This document shows positions 29,335 through 38,523 of a stretch of 64,000 nucleotides of DNA, piece by piece. Location of the stretch: NCBI GenBank assembly GCA_003252455.1, contig QKED01000043.1:1-64000 (forward strand), given 5' to 3'. Within the stretch, counting starts at the first letter, position 1, and the number at the start of each line of letters is the position of its first letter. The notes beneath the pieces are model-generated. The model was not told where the DNA came from. It worked only from the letters and a program-made list of their open reading frames with translations, and searched no databases. The DNA is from Gammaproteobacteria bacterium (GTDB lineage: Bacteria; Pseudomonadota; Gammaproteobacteria; Thiohalomonadales; Thiohalomonadaceae). The translations under genes and the position numbers were made by a program.

Positions 29335-30105
29335 CTAATTCTTTGCTTCTGCCTCATGCTCCTGGATGTACTCCTGGAGCAGGGCCTGCTGACCTCGGTC
29401 GAGGTCCACCCGTTCTAGCAGCTCGGGGCGCCTTAACCAGGTGCGACCGAGTGCCTGCTTCATGCGCCAGCGGGCGATGGCGCTGTGATCACCGCCGACC
29501 AGTACCTCGGGTACTGCCGCCCCGTCGATCACCTCGGGGCGCGTGTAGTGGGGGTGGTCGAGCAACCCCTGAGCAAAAGAGTCCTGTTCGGCCGACTCCT
29601 CGTGCCCCAGGGCACCGGGGAGCTGACGGATGACTGCATCAAGCAGCACCATGGCCGCCAACTCACCGCCGCTGAGGACGTAGTCGCCTATCGACCACTC
29701 CGCATCCACTTCACGTTCGATGAAACGCTCGTCGATCCCCTCGTAGCGCCCGGCGATGAGCACCAGATGGGGCTCTTTGGCCAGCGCCTCGACCCCCGTC
29801 TGGTCGAGCGGTCGACCCTGCGGAGAGAGGTAGATCACCTTACCACCTGGATTGGCGGCGCGCGCCGCCGCCAGGGCGTCGCGCAACGGCTGTACCTGCA
29901 TCACCATACCAGGCCCACCGCCGTAGGGGCGGTCGTCGACCCGTCGATGTTTGCTCTCGGTATAGTCGCGGGGATTCCAGTAATCGACCCGCACCAGACC
30001 CCGCTCCACCGCCCGTCCACTCACACCGAAGTCGGTGATCGCGGCGAACATCTGCGGGAACAGGGTGAGCAGGTCGACCTGCAATAGGGGCGCGGCGTCG
30101 GTCAA
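29335..30105 (-). CDS. trmD: tRNA (guanine37-N1)-methyltransferase
   Basis: This SPOUT-fold enzyme makes m1G37 in tRNAs reading CCN, CUN and CGG codons, which prevents +1 frameshifting. The 256-residue protein shows [26 protein letters not shown] and the knot loop [12 protein letters not shown]. No ATG fits the family start: translation probably begins at the TTG at 30105, overlapping the rimM stop by 4 bases, or at a second TTG seven codons later, just before [12 protein letters not shown]. Confidence 0.93.
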   Translation of the reverse strand: MTDAAPLLQVDLLTLFPQMFAAITDFGVSGRAVERGLVRVDYWNPRDYTESKHRRVDDRPYGGGPGMVMQVQPLRDALAAARAANPGGKVIYLSPQGRPLDQTGVEALAKEPHLVLIAGRYEGIDERFIEREVDAEWSIGDYVLSGGELAAMVLLDAVIRQLPGALGHEESAEQDSFAQGLLDHPHYTRPEVIDGAAVPEVLVGGDHSAIARWRMKQALGRTWLRRPELLERVDLDRGQQALLQEYIQEHEAEAKN

Positions 30106-30629
30106 AACTCCGGGTCCCAGTCGACCTCGATAAGGGCCTCGTCCAGAGCAACCCGCTTGACCACCTGGGGCTCGACGAAGGGGAGTAAGCGCTCCCGGTC
30201 GCCCTGTATGACCAAGACATCGTTGGCGCCGGTCTCGAACAGGTAGTCCACCTTGCCGAGGTCGACACCTTCGAGGGTGACCACGCGCAAGCCTACCAGA
30301 TCGCTCCAGTAATACTCGCCCTGCCCCAGCTCGGGACGCTGTCCGGGAAGGATGCCGACATCGCTGCCAAGGAGCAGCTCCGCTTGATTGCGGTCGTCGA
30401 TCCCTTCGAGACGGGCGATGATCCCCTTACCGTGTACCTGCCCCTCGACCACGCGATATGCGCGCCAGCCGTCTCGGGACTTAAGGTACCAAGGGGAGTA
30501 GCCGAGGATGTTGTCGCGCGGTTCAGTATGCGAGAACACCTTGACCCAGCCCCGCACGCCGAAAGCGGCGTTGATGCGACCGACCGGGATGTACTCCTGC
30601 ATACTCGACACGGCGTTGACCTCGGACAT
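30102..30629 (-). CDS. rimM: Ribosome maturation factor RimM
   Basis: It assists 30S maturation near S19 and the head. The 175-residue protein has the N-terminal barrel ([25 protein letters not shown]) and the C-terminal PRC-barrel ([36 protein letters not shown]) ending in the usual acidic-then-aromatic tail. The ATG at 30629 is preferred to a TTG at 30644. It lies 20 bases after rpsP and overlaps trmD. Confidence 0.95.
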   Translation of the reverse strand: MSEVNAVSSMQEYIPVGRINAAFGVRGWVKVFSHTEPRDNILGYSPWYLKSRDGWRAYRVVEGQVHGKGIIARLEGIDDRNQAELLLGSDVGILPGQRPELGQGEYYWSDLVGLRVVTLEGVDLGKVDYLFETGANDVLVIQGDRERLLPFVEPQVVKRVALDEALIEVDWDPEF

Positions 30630-30649
30630 TACGCCCACTGCCAAGGCGA

Positions 30650-30895
30650 TCAGGCCTTGGTAGCGCCCTTGATCAGATCACCGACGCGGTCGGTGGTCTG
30701 TGCACCCTGGCCCAGCCAGTGGTTGACGCGCTCCATGTCGAGACGCAGACCCTCTTCACCCTCTTTGGCCTGGGGATTGAAGAAACCGACGCGCTCGATG
30801 AAGCGACCGTCACGACGGTTGCGGCTGTCGGTGACGACGACTTGGTAGAAGGGACGCTTCTTGGCGCCACCACGGGCCAGACGAATGGTAACCAT
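30650..30895 (-). CDS. rpsP: 30S ribosomal protein S16
   Basis: An 81-residue early-assembling 30S protein. [38 protein letters not shown] and the final alanine/lysine-rich tail are diagnostic. It is the first gene of the rpsP-rimM-trmD-rplS operon. The 166 bases between it and ffh should hold the operon promoter, though no strong sigma-70 pair was picked out by eye. Confidence 0.96.
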   Translation of the reverse strand: MVTIRLARGGAKKRPFYQVVVTDSRNRRDGRFIERVGFFNPQAKEGEEGLRLDMERVNHWLGQGAQTTDRVGDLIKGATKA

Positions 30896-31061
30896 CGATC
30901 GAAAATCCTCGCTTTAGAACTGACCGGGCCGCCCATAGGCGGCCCATCCCATGAATAGAGAGCCCGGCATTGTACTGATTACGGGCCAAAAAGGGTAGAC
31001 CCGAGCGGGAAATAATCCGCCCCGCGCCACCCGTCATCGATTTTTATACGGCACCGACGCC

Positions 31062-32426
31062 TTAAAAGGGCAGACCTGGGAACTTGCCCCCGCCCTTCAT
31101 ACCGCGCAGAAGCTTACCGATCCCGCCCTTTTTTGAGAACTTTTTCATCATTCCTTGCATCTGCTTGAACTGCTTGAGCAGGCGGTTGACGTCCTGAACC
31201 TGCACGCCTGAACCGGCGGCGATACGGCGCTTGCGACTGCCCTTGATGAGGTCTGGGTTGTGCCGCTCGAAGGGGGTCATGGAGCCAATGATCGCCTCCA
31301 GACGCTTGAACTCCTTGTCGTTGACCTGCTTCTTGGCCGCCTCGGGGATGTTGGCCATACCCGGGAGCTTGTCCATCAATGCGCCGACACCGCCGAAGCT
31401 ACTCAACTGGCCGAGCTGCTCACGGAAGTCCTCCAGGTCGAAGTCCTTGCCGCTCTTGATCTTGCTGGCGAGCTTGGCCGCCTTCTCATGGTCGACCTTC
31501 TGCTGCATCTCTTCGACCAGGGAGAGGACATCACCCATGTCGAGGATGCGCGAGGCGACGCGGTCGGGGTGGAAGGGCTCCAGGGCGGTACTCTTCTCAC
31601 CCACACCGAGGAACTTGATGGGCTTGCCGGTGATCTGGCGCACCGAGAGGGCGGCACCACCGCGGGCATCGCCGTCGGTCTTGGTCAGGACGACACCAGT
31701 GAGCGCCAGCGCGTCGTTGAACGCCTTGGCGGTGTTGGCGGCATCCTGACCGGTCATGGCGTCAACCACGAAGAGGGTCTCGACAGGGTTGATGGCGGCG
31801 TGGACGGCCTTGATCTCGTCCATCATCGCCGCGTCGATGTGCAGACGTCCGGCGGTATCGACGAGCAGCACCTCGATGGCGTGCTTCTTGGCGTAGTCGA
31901 GGGCGGCGGTAGCGATCTTGACCGGCTTCTGCCCTGCATCGCTGGGGAAGAACTCCACCCCCACCTCGGCGGCGAGGGTCTTGAGCTGCTCGATGGCGGC
32001 GGGGCGGTAGACGTCGGCACTCACCACCATCACCGACTTCTTGTGCTTCTCTTTCAGGAAGCGCGAGAGCTTACCGACCGTGGTGGTCTTACCCGAGCCC
32101 TGTAGACCGGCCATCAGCACCACGGCGGGGGGGCGGGTGGCAAGGTTGAGGGCGTCATTGGCCTCACCCATCACCTTGATCAGCTCGTCGTGAACCACCT
32201 TGACCAACGCCTGACCCGGGGTGAGGCTGCCCATCACCTCCTTGCCCACGGCGCGCTCGCGGACCTGTTCGATGAACTGCTTGACCACCGGCAGGGCCAC
32301 ATCGGCCTCCAGCAGGGCCATGCGGATCTCACGCAGGGTGCTTTTGATGTTCTCTTCGCTGAGGCGACCGGTACCGCGCAGGTCACGCAGTGCTTTCGTC
32401 AATCGTTCGGTCAGGCCGTCGAACAT
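31062..32426 (-). CDS. ffh: Signal recognition particle protein Ffh
   Basis: This GTPase binds signal sequences and 4.5S RNA and delivers ribosomes to FtsY at the membrane. The 454-residue protein has an N-domain (1-90), a G-domain with GLQGSGKTTTVGKL, LVDTAGRLHIDAAM and TKTDGDARGGAAL, and a methionine-rich M-domain (about 300-454) ending GGKFPGLPF. It is full length with a normal start. A TATAAT-like box near 32498-32503 and a hairpin at 32455-32480 precede it. Confidence 0.96.
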   Translation of the reverse strand: MFDGLTERLTKALRDLRGTGRLSEENIKSTLREIRMALLEADVALPVVKQFIEQVRERAVGKEVMGSLTPGQALVKVVHDELIKVMGEANDALNLATRPPAVVLMAGLQGSGKTTTVGKLSRFLKEKHKKSVMVVSADVYRPAAIEQLKTLAAEVGVEFFPSDAGQKPVKIATAALDYAKKHAIEVLLVDTAGRLHIDAAMMDEIKAVHAAINPVETLFVVDAMTGQDAANTAKAFNDALALTGVVLTKTDGDARGGAALSVRQITGKPIKFLGVGEKSTALEPFHPDRVASRILDMGDVLSLVEEMQQKVDHEKAAKLASKIKSGKDFDLEDFREQLGQLSSFGGVGALMDKLPGMANIPEAAKKQVNDKEFKRLEAIIGSMTPFERHNPDLIKGSRKRRIAAGSGVQVQDVNRLLKQFKQMQGMMKKFSKKGGIGKLLRGMKGGGKFPGLPF

Positions 32427-32454
32427 GGGCGTCCACTCACATCGGATAGGGGCG

Positions 32455-32503
32455 AGAAGACCCAGGCAAGTGGGTCTTCTACGCGGAAAAACCGGGGATT
32501 ATA
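32455..32503 (-). promoter_or_regulatory. Candidate ffh leader: -10 box and hairpin
   Basis: On the minus strand a TATAAT box (32498-32503) overlaps the stop of the upstream phosphodiesterase gene. A perfect 10-bp stem (AGAAGACCCA/TGGGTCTTCT, 6-base loop, 32455-32480) lies between it and the ffh ATG. No good -35 is seen. The hairpin lacks a U-tract, so it could be a leader structure in the ffh message or the end of the upstream message. Confidence 0.35.
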
Positions 32504-33263
32504 GCTTGAACACCTTGCCGCTGGACAGGTGATTGAGGGTGTGGCCGGTGACCAGGTCACGGCACTCACGGTAGATCTTCTCCTCCTCGCCGGGCTTGGC
32601 GTGGCTGAGGTAGATCTTCGGTTTGTGTTTGAGCTTGACCAGGTCGGCGGCGAGAAACTCTGGGCAGTAGTGGCGTGCCTGGCGGCAGAGTTCGCGCTCA
32701 TCGTTAGAGAAGGCCGCCTCTACCAGCAACAGATCGAGGCTCTCATGGGCGTTGATAGCATCCCAGAAGCTGTCGTTAGTGGTGGTATCACCGCTGAAGG
32801 CGAAGGCCTTCTCCGCGTTGGAGACGCGATAGCCGACGGTGGGCACCACGTGATTCACCGGGATCGACTCGAAACGCAGGTCACCCACCTGCATCACACT
32901 GCCTGCGGCACTGGGTGCGAAGCGCAGTACAGGGGTATCGGGGTGAGGCAGACGAGAGAAGTCGGGCCAGATGACCCAATTGAATACATGCTCCTGCAAT
33001 GCCTGGATCGTCTCCGGCAGGGCATGGATGATGATCGGCTCCTTGATGCGGTCGAAGATACTATCGACCAGCAACGGGATGGAGTGAACGTGATCCAGAT
33101 GGGAATGGGTGAGAAAGATGTGTTTGATGCGCACCATCTCATCGAGGGTCAGGGTACCCACACCACTACCGGCGTCGATCAGGATCTCGCCATCGATCAA
33201 AAAGGAGGTCGTCTTTAGGCCGGCACCGATGCCGCCGCTACAACCTAAGACCCGAAGCTCCAT
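32499..33263 (-). CDS. Metallo-beta-lactamase-fold phosphodiesterase (class II cyclic-nucleotide type)
   Basis: This 254-residue hydrolase has the metal motif THSHLDHVHSIP (about 52-63) and further ligands NHVVP, FSGDTTTND and LSHAKPGEE. This HxHLDH pattern with 'HSIPLLVDSIFD' resembles class II cAMP phosphodiesterases. It is likely cytoplasmic, with no signal peptide. It precedes ffh and diverges from the ypjD-like gene. The substrate (cyclic nucleotide or another phosphodiester) is inferred from family only. Confidence 0.75.
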   Translation of the reverse strand: MELRVLGCSGGIGAGLKTTSFLIDGEILIDAGSGVGTLTLDEMVRIKHIFLTHSHLDHVHSIPLLVDSIFDRIKEPIIIHALPETIQALQEHVFNWVIWPDFSRLPHPDTPVLRFAPSAAGSVMQVGDLRFESIPVNHVVPTVGYRVSNAEKAFAFSGDTTTNDSFWDAINAHESLDLLLVEAAFSNDERELCRQARHYCPEFLAADLVKLKHKPKIYLSHAKPGEEEKIYRECRDLVTGHTLNHLSSGKVFKL

Positions 33264-33480
33264 AGGTACCCCAAACTCCAGCCCCTAACACGCGGGTTAT
33301 CTCATGCCAATATAAATAGCCTGACACCTCACCGCAACTTAATTTCCATATGTCTCAGGCCTGAATCGAGTCGGCAGCGAGGGATCAGTGCGTTATCTCA
33401 CTCATGATGTGTGGGTATCGGCTCTTCAAGCCAGCGGGGCTCTGTGCGATGATTAACGACCCCCGCAGGATCATCGCCAC

Positions 33481-34290
33481 ATGAGTACAGCCCTGGTCAC
33501 TCTTACCCTCGCTCTCTACCTCGCCGCTGCTGGTTTGCTGGGACGACGCCTCTCGCTTGGGATCAACGCCACCCAGGGGCAGAAGAACACGGCCCTGGCC
33601 ATCGCGGTCGTTGGCGTCCTGCTGCACAGCGGCCTGCTGGTGGGCAGCATTTATACCGCCCAAGGACTCGACCTGAGCTTCTTCCCCATGCTCTCGATCA
33701 TGGGCTGGGCCATCGCCCTGCTCATCGTCGGTGCCGCCTTCGGCCGCCCGGTGGAGAACCTGGCCATCGCCGCCCTACCCGCCTCGGCCCTCACCCTGCT
33801 ACTACAGTGGCTCTTCGGTGGAGGCACACCGGTACAGGTGAGCAGCTTCGGCATGGAGCTGCATATCCTCTTCTCGGTGTTCGCCTACAGCGTACTCAGC
33901 GTCGCCGGTGTGCAGGCGCTGCTCATCGCTGTGCAGGACCGCCACCTGCGCAACCGCCACCCTGGCGGTTTCATGCGCGCCCTGCCGCCGCTAGAGACCA
34001 TGGAGGGGCTTCTGGTACAGATGATCCTGGTGGGCTTCATCGCCTTGAGCATCGCCCTCCTTACTGGCTTTATCTATCTGGAAGATATCTTTGCCCAGCA
34101 CAAGGTGCACAAGACCGTGCTCTCCATTGCCGCTTGGGCCATCTTTGCCACCCTACTCTATGGCCGCTGGCGCTTCGGGTGGCGCGGACGCACCGCCGTG
34201 CGCTGGACCCTGGGCGGCCTGGTACTGCTGCTGCTGGCCTATTTCGGCAGTAAATTTGTCCTCGAACAGCTGCTCAACGCCCCGAAGTAA
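33481..34290 (+). CDS. ypjD: YpjD/CcsA-like cytochrome c assembly membrane protein
   Basis: This 269-residue integral membrane protein has about eight hydrophobic segments and belongs to the CcsA/CcmC-type 'cytochrome c assembly' family. Conserved histidines lie in ELHILFSVFAYSV and in the AQHKVHKTVLSIAAWAIF region. Relatives such as E. coli YpjD also sit next to ffh and a CorC-like gene. A direct role in haem handling is known for CcsA but not shown for YpjD. AGGA precedes the ATG. A 217-base gap separates it from the divergent phosphodiesterase gene. Confidence 0.85.
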   Translation: MSTALVTLTLALYLAAAGLLGRRLSLGINATQGQKNTALAIAVVGVLLHSGLLVGSIYTAQGLDLSFFPMLSIMGWAIALLIVGAAFGRPVENLAIAALPASALTLLLQWLFGGGTPVQVSSFGMELHILFSVFAYSVLSVAGVQALLIAVQDRHLRNRHPGGFMRALPPLETMEGLLVQMILVGFIALSIALLTGFIYLEDIFAQHKVHKTVLSIAAWAIFATLLYGRWRFGWRGRTAVRWTLGGLVLLLLAYFGSKFVLEQLLNAPK

Positions 34291-34477
34291 CCTGACCCGA
34301 CGCCCCAGTCGGCAGGCCAGCACCGGCGACGAACCAAGGATTGCGGGTGGACAGCGCCACTGGCCGTTGCCCGGGCACGTTGAAATCCCCCCTTCCCCAG
34401 CGCCCTGGTTGACAGCACCCGGCGATCCTGCCGAGAATCGTTCTTCGTCCCCTGTTTGGTAAGGCAGACCGCCCCCC

Positions 34478-35770
34478 TTGTTTAGTGAGCTTCCCGACCT
34501 GGCCCTGTTCGGCGCCCTGGTCATACTGATCCTCCTCTCCGGCTTCTTCTCCGGTTCCGAGACCGGGCTCTTCAGCCTCAACCGCTACCGCCTGCGCCAC
34601 AAGGCCCAATCCGGTCATCCAGGTGCGCGGCGTGCCAATGAGCTGCTCCAGCGCCCCGATCGCCTTATCGGCATCATCCTGCTCGGCAACAACTTCGTAA
34701 ACATCCTCGCCTCCTCCATCGCCACCATTCTGGCGATGCGTTATTGGGGCGAGGCCGGCATCGCCGCCGCCGCTGGTCTACTCACCCTGGTGATCCTGAT
34801 CTTTGCCGAGGTGACACCCAAGACCGTCGCCGCACTCTTCCCGGAACGCTTCGCCTACCCAGCCTCACTGGCGCTGATCCCGCTGCTCAAGCTCTTCTAT
34901 CCACTGGTCTGGGTGATCAACATGATCACCAACGGCCTGCTGCGTCTGCTCGGCGTCACCGCCGACCACACTCCCAAGCTGACCCTCTCCACCGATGAAC
35001 TGCGTACCGTGGTACACGAGTCGGCCAGCAAGATCCCAGAGCGTCACCAGCAGATGCTGCTCAGTATCCTCGACCTGGACAAGGCCACGGTGGAGGACAT
35101 TATGGTGCCGCGCAACGAGATCGTCGGCATCGACCTCGAAGATGAGATGGAGAAGATCGTCAAGCAGATCACCGGCAGCCAGCACACCCGCCTGCCCATC
35201 TATCGCGGAAGCATCGACCACGTGGTGGGCTTCGTGCACCTGCGCAACGTGCTCGCCCTGCACCGCCACGGTGAGCTGACCCGCGACAGCCTCATGCGCG
35301 TGGTACGCGAGACCTACTTCATCCCCGAAGGCACCTCGCTGCACACCCAGCTCTATAACTTCCAGACCGAGCGTCGCCGTATCGGCTTGGTGGTGGACGA
35401 GTATGGCGACATCCAGGGGCTAGTCACCCTCGACGACATCCTCGAAGAGATCGTCGGCGAGTTCACCACCGACCCCGCCACCCGCTCACGCAACGTCGTT
35501 CCGCAAGAGGATGGCTCGTACCTGGTGGACGGCAGCGCCAGCATCCGTGAACTCAACCGTGTGCTCGGCTGGCAGCTCCCCACCGAAGGGCCAAAGACCC
35601 TCAACGGCATGGTGGTGGAATACTTGGAGACCATCCCCGAACCGGGCACCAGCCTGCTCCTCGGTGGCCACCCAGTGGAGATCGTCAAGACCAACGGCAA
35701 CCGGGTGAAGACCGCGCGTATCGACCCCTCGCTCCATGCGCACGACGACAACACCGAAGAGAACCACTAA
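34478..35770 (+). CDS. CNNM/CorC-type membrane transporter with CBS domains
   Basis: This 430-residue HlyC/CorC-family protein, related to E. coli YfjD/YtfL, is proposed for Mg/Co efflux or metal tolerance. It has an N-terminal DUF21/CNNM membrane domain (about 1-185, with SGFFSGSETGLFSLNRYR), a CBS pair (about 200-325, VEDIMVPRNEIVGID and YGDIQGLVTLDDILEEIVGEF) and a C-terminal CorC_HlyC domain (about 345-425). No ATG is available at the family start; a TTG at 34478 is used, with AAGG some distance upstream. It follows the ypjD-like gene by 187 bases without a clear terminator. Confidence 0.88.
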   Translation: MFSELPDLALFGALVILILLSGFFSGSETGLFSLNRYRLRHKAQSGHPGARRANELLQRPDRLIGIILLGNNFVNILASSIATILAMRYWGEAGIAAAAGLLTLVILIFAEVTPKTVAALFPERFAYPASLALIPLLKLFYPLVWVINMITNGLLRLLGVTADHTPKLTLSTDELRTVVHESASKIPERHQQMLLSILDLDKATVEDIMVPRNEIVGIDLEDEMEKIVKQITGSQHTRLPIYRGSIDHVVGFVHLRNVLALHRHGELTRDSLMRVVRETYFIPEGTSLHTQLYNFQTERRRIGLVVDEYGDIQGLVTLDDILEEIVGEFTTDPATRSRNVVPQEDGSYLVDGSASIRELNRVLGWQLPTEGPKTLNGMVVEYLETIPEPGTSLLLGGHPVEIVKTNGNRVKTARIDPSLHAHDDNTEENH

Positions 35771-35883
35771 AGTCAGATGAGCGCCACACGCGAAAAGTGT
35801 TGCTCATACCTTAGAAAAAGGTTTCAATACCAGCTACAATTGGCTGAAAAATAAGTTATTTCCCTCTTGCGGAGCGCCCCAAG

Positions 35884-36534
35884 TTGTCCAAATTGACCCT
35901 GCTATTTCGAGGTAAGATGTTGAAAATCTTCCCGCTTATTCAAGGGGAGATGGTCATCGGTAGCGACCCTCAATGCACGATTCACATCGACAGCCTGGCG
36001 GTACAAGCACAGCACGCGGTGGCCATCACCCATGGCGATACCACCCTACTGCGTGATCTCGGGAGCACCGACGGTACCTTCGTCAACAATAAGCGCATCG
36101 AGGGTGACCACGAGCTCAAGGACAACGACCTCATCCGTGTCGGCAAGCACAACCTGAGTTACGCCCACGAGGCCGGGGTGCTCCTAAACTCGGCCGAGGA
36201 TCAGCAGGATTTCGAGGCGCAGGACCCGGAGGAGGAGGAGGACGAAGAGGACCGCACCATCACGCGTAAGCGCCTCACCGGGAGCCTCCAGTTCATGTCC
36301 GGTAGCAACCTCGGGCGTACCGTCAGTCTCAACCGCAACCTCACTAACATCGGCAAGGCCGGTTACCAGTTGGCGGTGATCACCCGTCGTGCCGATGGCT
36401 ATTACATCACCCACCTCGAAGGCAAACTCCCCACCTTGGTCAACAAGGAGGAGCTGGGTGACAATCCGCGTCCGCTCGACGATGGCGACATGATCATCAT
36501 GGGTAACGTGAAGATGCAGTTCTTCCTCGAATAA
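35884..36534 (+). CDS. FHA-domain protein with a second FHA-like domain
   Basis: The N-terminal FHA domain (about 20-90) has the phosphothreonine-binding pattern GSDPQC, QHAVAI and LGSTDGTFVNNKRI. An acidic linker (about 112-125) follows, then a second beta-rich region ending LDDGDMIIMGNVKMQFFLE that looks like a diverged FHA domain lacking the GS..H residues. It has no membrane segment. The start is the TTG at 35884 with GGAG upstream. It is 3 bases from the PilZ gene, so the two are probably one operon. FHA domains read Ser/Thr phosphorylation, but no kinase is in this window. Confidence 0.8.
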   Translation: MSKLTLLFRGKMLKIFPLIQGEMVIGSDPQCTIHIDSLAVQAQHAVAITHGDTTLLRDLGSTDGTFVNNKRIEGDHELKDNDLIRVGKHNLSYAHEAGVLLNSAEDQQDFEAQDPEEEEDEEDRTITRKRLTGSLQFMSGSNLGRTVSLNRNLTNIGKAGYQLAVITRRADGYYITHLEGKLPTLVNKEELGDNPRPLDDGDMIIMGNVKMQFFLE

Positions 36535-36537
36535 CCT

Positions 36538-36915
36538 ATGCAGACGCGCGAGCAGCGCCACCATCGTCGCCTCCCCATCACTATCGAGGCCCAGATCGAG
36601 ATCGACGGGATACGCTACCCCTGTACCCTCTGTGACCTCTCCCTGCGTGGGGCCATGCTGCGCCCCCAATCCCCCCTGCCCGATGCCCGCCAGCAGCAGG
36701 CCCAGCTCACCCTCACCCTCGATGAACGCCGGGCGATCCGTATGCCCGGGCGCATCGCCCACCAAGAGCCCACACTGATCGGCCTGGACGTAAAGACGAT
36801 GGACTTGGAGAGTCTCGGCCATCTACGCCGGCTGCTGGAGCTGCACTGGGGCAGTGCCATGCTGTTGGAACGGGAATTGGCACACATGCTGGCCGATGCA
36901 CAGGGTCCCGCCTGA
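36538..36915 (+). CDS. PilZ-domain protein
   Basis: A 125-residue protein with the cyclic di-GMP-binding pattern: basic RxxxR element in REQRHHRRLP (about 4-13) and DLSLRGA (D/NxSxxG, about 34-40). The rest is a compact beta barrel plus a C-terminal helix. Its position 3 bases after the FHA gene suggests that phosphorylation and cyclic di-GMP signals meet in one unit. Targets are unknown; the pilus genes in this window are about 15 kb away. Confidence 0.85.
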   Translation: MQTREQRHHRRLPITIEAQIEIDGIRYPCTLCDLSLRGAMLRPQSPLPDARQQQAQLTLTLDERRAIRMPGRIAHQEPTLIGLDVKTMDLESLGHLRRLLELHWGSAMLLERELAHMLADAQGPA

Positions 36916-36928
36916 GTGCGAGTCCGCG

Positions 36929-38290
36929 TCAGATGAGGTTCAGCGCCTCGTCCAGGCGCTGCACCCCGTGTACCTGCAGCCCCTCAGGGAGGTGACGCTT
37001 GGATAGGTTGGCCGCCGGTACGATGGCCTGCTTGAAACCATGCTTGGCCGCCTCGCGCAGACGGTCCTGACCGTTCGCCACCGGGCGGATCTCCCCCGCC
37101 AGACCCACCTCCCCAAACACCACCAACCCTTCGGGCAAGGGGCGGTTGCGCAGACTCGACAGCACCGAGAGCAGCAGCGCTAGGTCGGCCCCGGTCTCGG
37201 TGAGACGCACGCCACCAACGGCGTTGATGAAGACATCCTGGTCGAAAGTGGCGACGCCACCGTGACGATGCAGCACAGCGAGGAGCATGGCCAGGCGATT
37301 CTGTTCGAAACCCACGGTGACCCGGCGTGGGTTGCCCAGCTGACTGGTGTCGACCAGCGCCTGTAACTCCACCAACAGCGGGCGGCTCCCCTCCAGGGTG
37401 ACCATGATGGCACTGCCGGCCACCGGCTCGGCGTGGCGTGAGAGGAAGATGGCCGAGGGGTTGGTCACCTCACGCAGTCCCTGCTCGGTCATGGCGAAGA
37501 CGCCCAGCTCGTTGACCGCGCCGAAGCGGTTTTTGACCGCACGGATAACGCGATAGCGACTTCCACTATCGCCCTCGAAGTAGAGCACCGAATCGACCAT
37601 GTGTTCGAGTACCCGCGGCCCGGCCAACTGTCCCTCCTTGGTCACATGGCCGACCAATAGCAGCACGGTGCCGCTGGCCTTGGCGAAACGCACCAGTTGC
37701 GCGGCACTCTCGCGCACCTGGGCCACCGAGCCGGGGGCGGACTGGAGTTGGTCGGTGTAGACGGTCTGGATCGAGTCGATCACCATCACCGCCGGATTCT
37801 CGGCACGTGCGGTCTCCAGGATCAGCTCCACCCGCGTCTCCGCCATCAGGCGCAGCTCGTCGACCTGCAAGGAGAGACGCTGCGCGCGCAGACTCACCTG
37901 GCGCGGAGACTCCTCACCGGTGACGTAGAGGGTACCGCGCTCGCGGCTCAGGGTAGCCAGGGTCTGCAGGAGCAGGGTCGACTTGCCGATACCCGGGTCG
38001 CCACCGATGAGCACCACGGAACCGGGCACCAGACCACCACCGAGGGCGCGGTCCAGTTCGGAGAGACCGGTGGTCAGGCGCTGTACATCTTCTGGGGCGA
38101 CATCGGAGAGACGTTGCACCTGCCCACCCGCCGCCCCGGCATAGCCGGCGAAGCGCCCACTGGGGGCACTGCTCTGCACCAGTACCTCGCTCAGGGTGTT
38201 CCAGGCGCCACACTCGCCACACTGCCCGGCCCACTTGGGCGACTGCGCGCCACAGGCGCTACAGGCGTAAAGTGTCTTCGCCTTGGCCAT
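36929..38290 (-). CDS. radA: DNA repair protein RadA
   Basis: A RecA-like branch-migration factor (453 residues). It has an N-terminal C4 zinc finger (CSACGAQSPKWAGQCGECGAWN), Walker A GGDPGIGKSTLLLQ, the RadA-specific KNRFG motif (VKNRFGAVNELG), and a C-terminal Lon-protease-like domain (about 280-453). The ATG at 38290 fits the family; nine bases upstream is a GTG with no support. It follows the small lipoprotein gene. Confidence 0.95.
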   Translation of the reverse strand: MAKAKTLYACSACGAQSPKWAGQCGECGAWNTLSEVLVQSSAPSGRFAGYAGAAGGQVQRLSDVAPEDVQRLTTGLSELDRALGGGLVPGSVVLIGGDPGIGKSTLLLQTLATLSRERGTLYVTGEESPRQVSLRAQRLSLQVDELRLMAETRVELILETARAENPAVMVIDSIQTVYTDQLQSAPGSVAQVRESAAQLVRFAKASGTVLLLVGHVTKEGQLAGPRVLEHMVDSVLYFEGDSGSRYRVIRAVKNRFGAVNELGVFAMTEQGLREVTNPSAIFLSRHAEPVAGSAIMVTLEGSRPLLVELQALVDTSQLGNPRRVTVGFEQNRLAMLLAVLHRHGGVATFDQDVFINAVGGVRLTETGADLALLLSVLSSLRNRPLPEGLVVFGEVGLAGEIRPVANGQDRLREAAKHGFKQAIVPAANLSKRHLPEGLQVHGVQRLDEALNLI

Positions 38291-38292
38291 CG

Positions 38293-38523
38293 CTACCACC
38301 AGCGCCGGGGACGGTCGTCATCGTCGTCGTGATCGTGCGGCGGTGCCTGGCGGTTCTCACCGCTACGGTCACCGCTCCCCATGAGCAGGAAGAGCCCCAC
38401 GAGGAGGAAGAGCGGTACCAACACCAACAGGCCGATGCGACCGGTCCCCGTCTCCAGTGGGCCACATCCGACCAGCAACAGCAGGCTAAGGAGCAGCGAA
38501 GAGCGCCACAGGGTCGTGGTCAT
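38293..38523 (-). CDS. Small lipoprotein with a membrane segment and an Asp/His-rich tail
   Basis: A 76-residue protein. MTTTLWRSS precedes a hydrophobic stretch ending LLVGC (lipobox, Cys 20), then a second hydrophobic segment (about 29-48) and a charged tail HDHDDDDDRPRRWW. GAGG lies before the ATG. It overlaps the end of the Nudix gene by 38 bases in another frame and ends 3 bases before the radA ATG. The order signal-lipobox-helix-acidic tail is unlikely to arise by chance in an overlap, but no family was recognised. The tail could bind metal. Confidence 0.5.
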   Translation of the reverse strand: MTTTLWRSSLLLSLLLLVGCGPLETGTGRIGLLVLVPLFLLVGLFLLMGSGDRSGENRQAPPHDHDDDDDRPRRWW

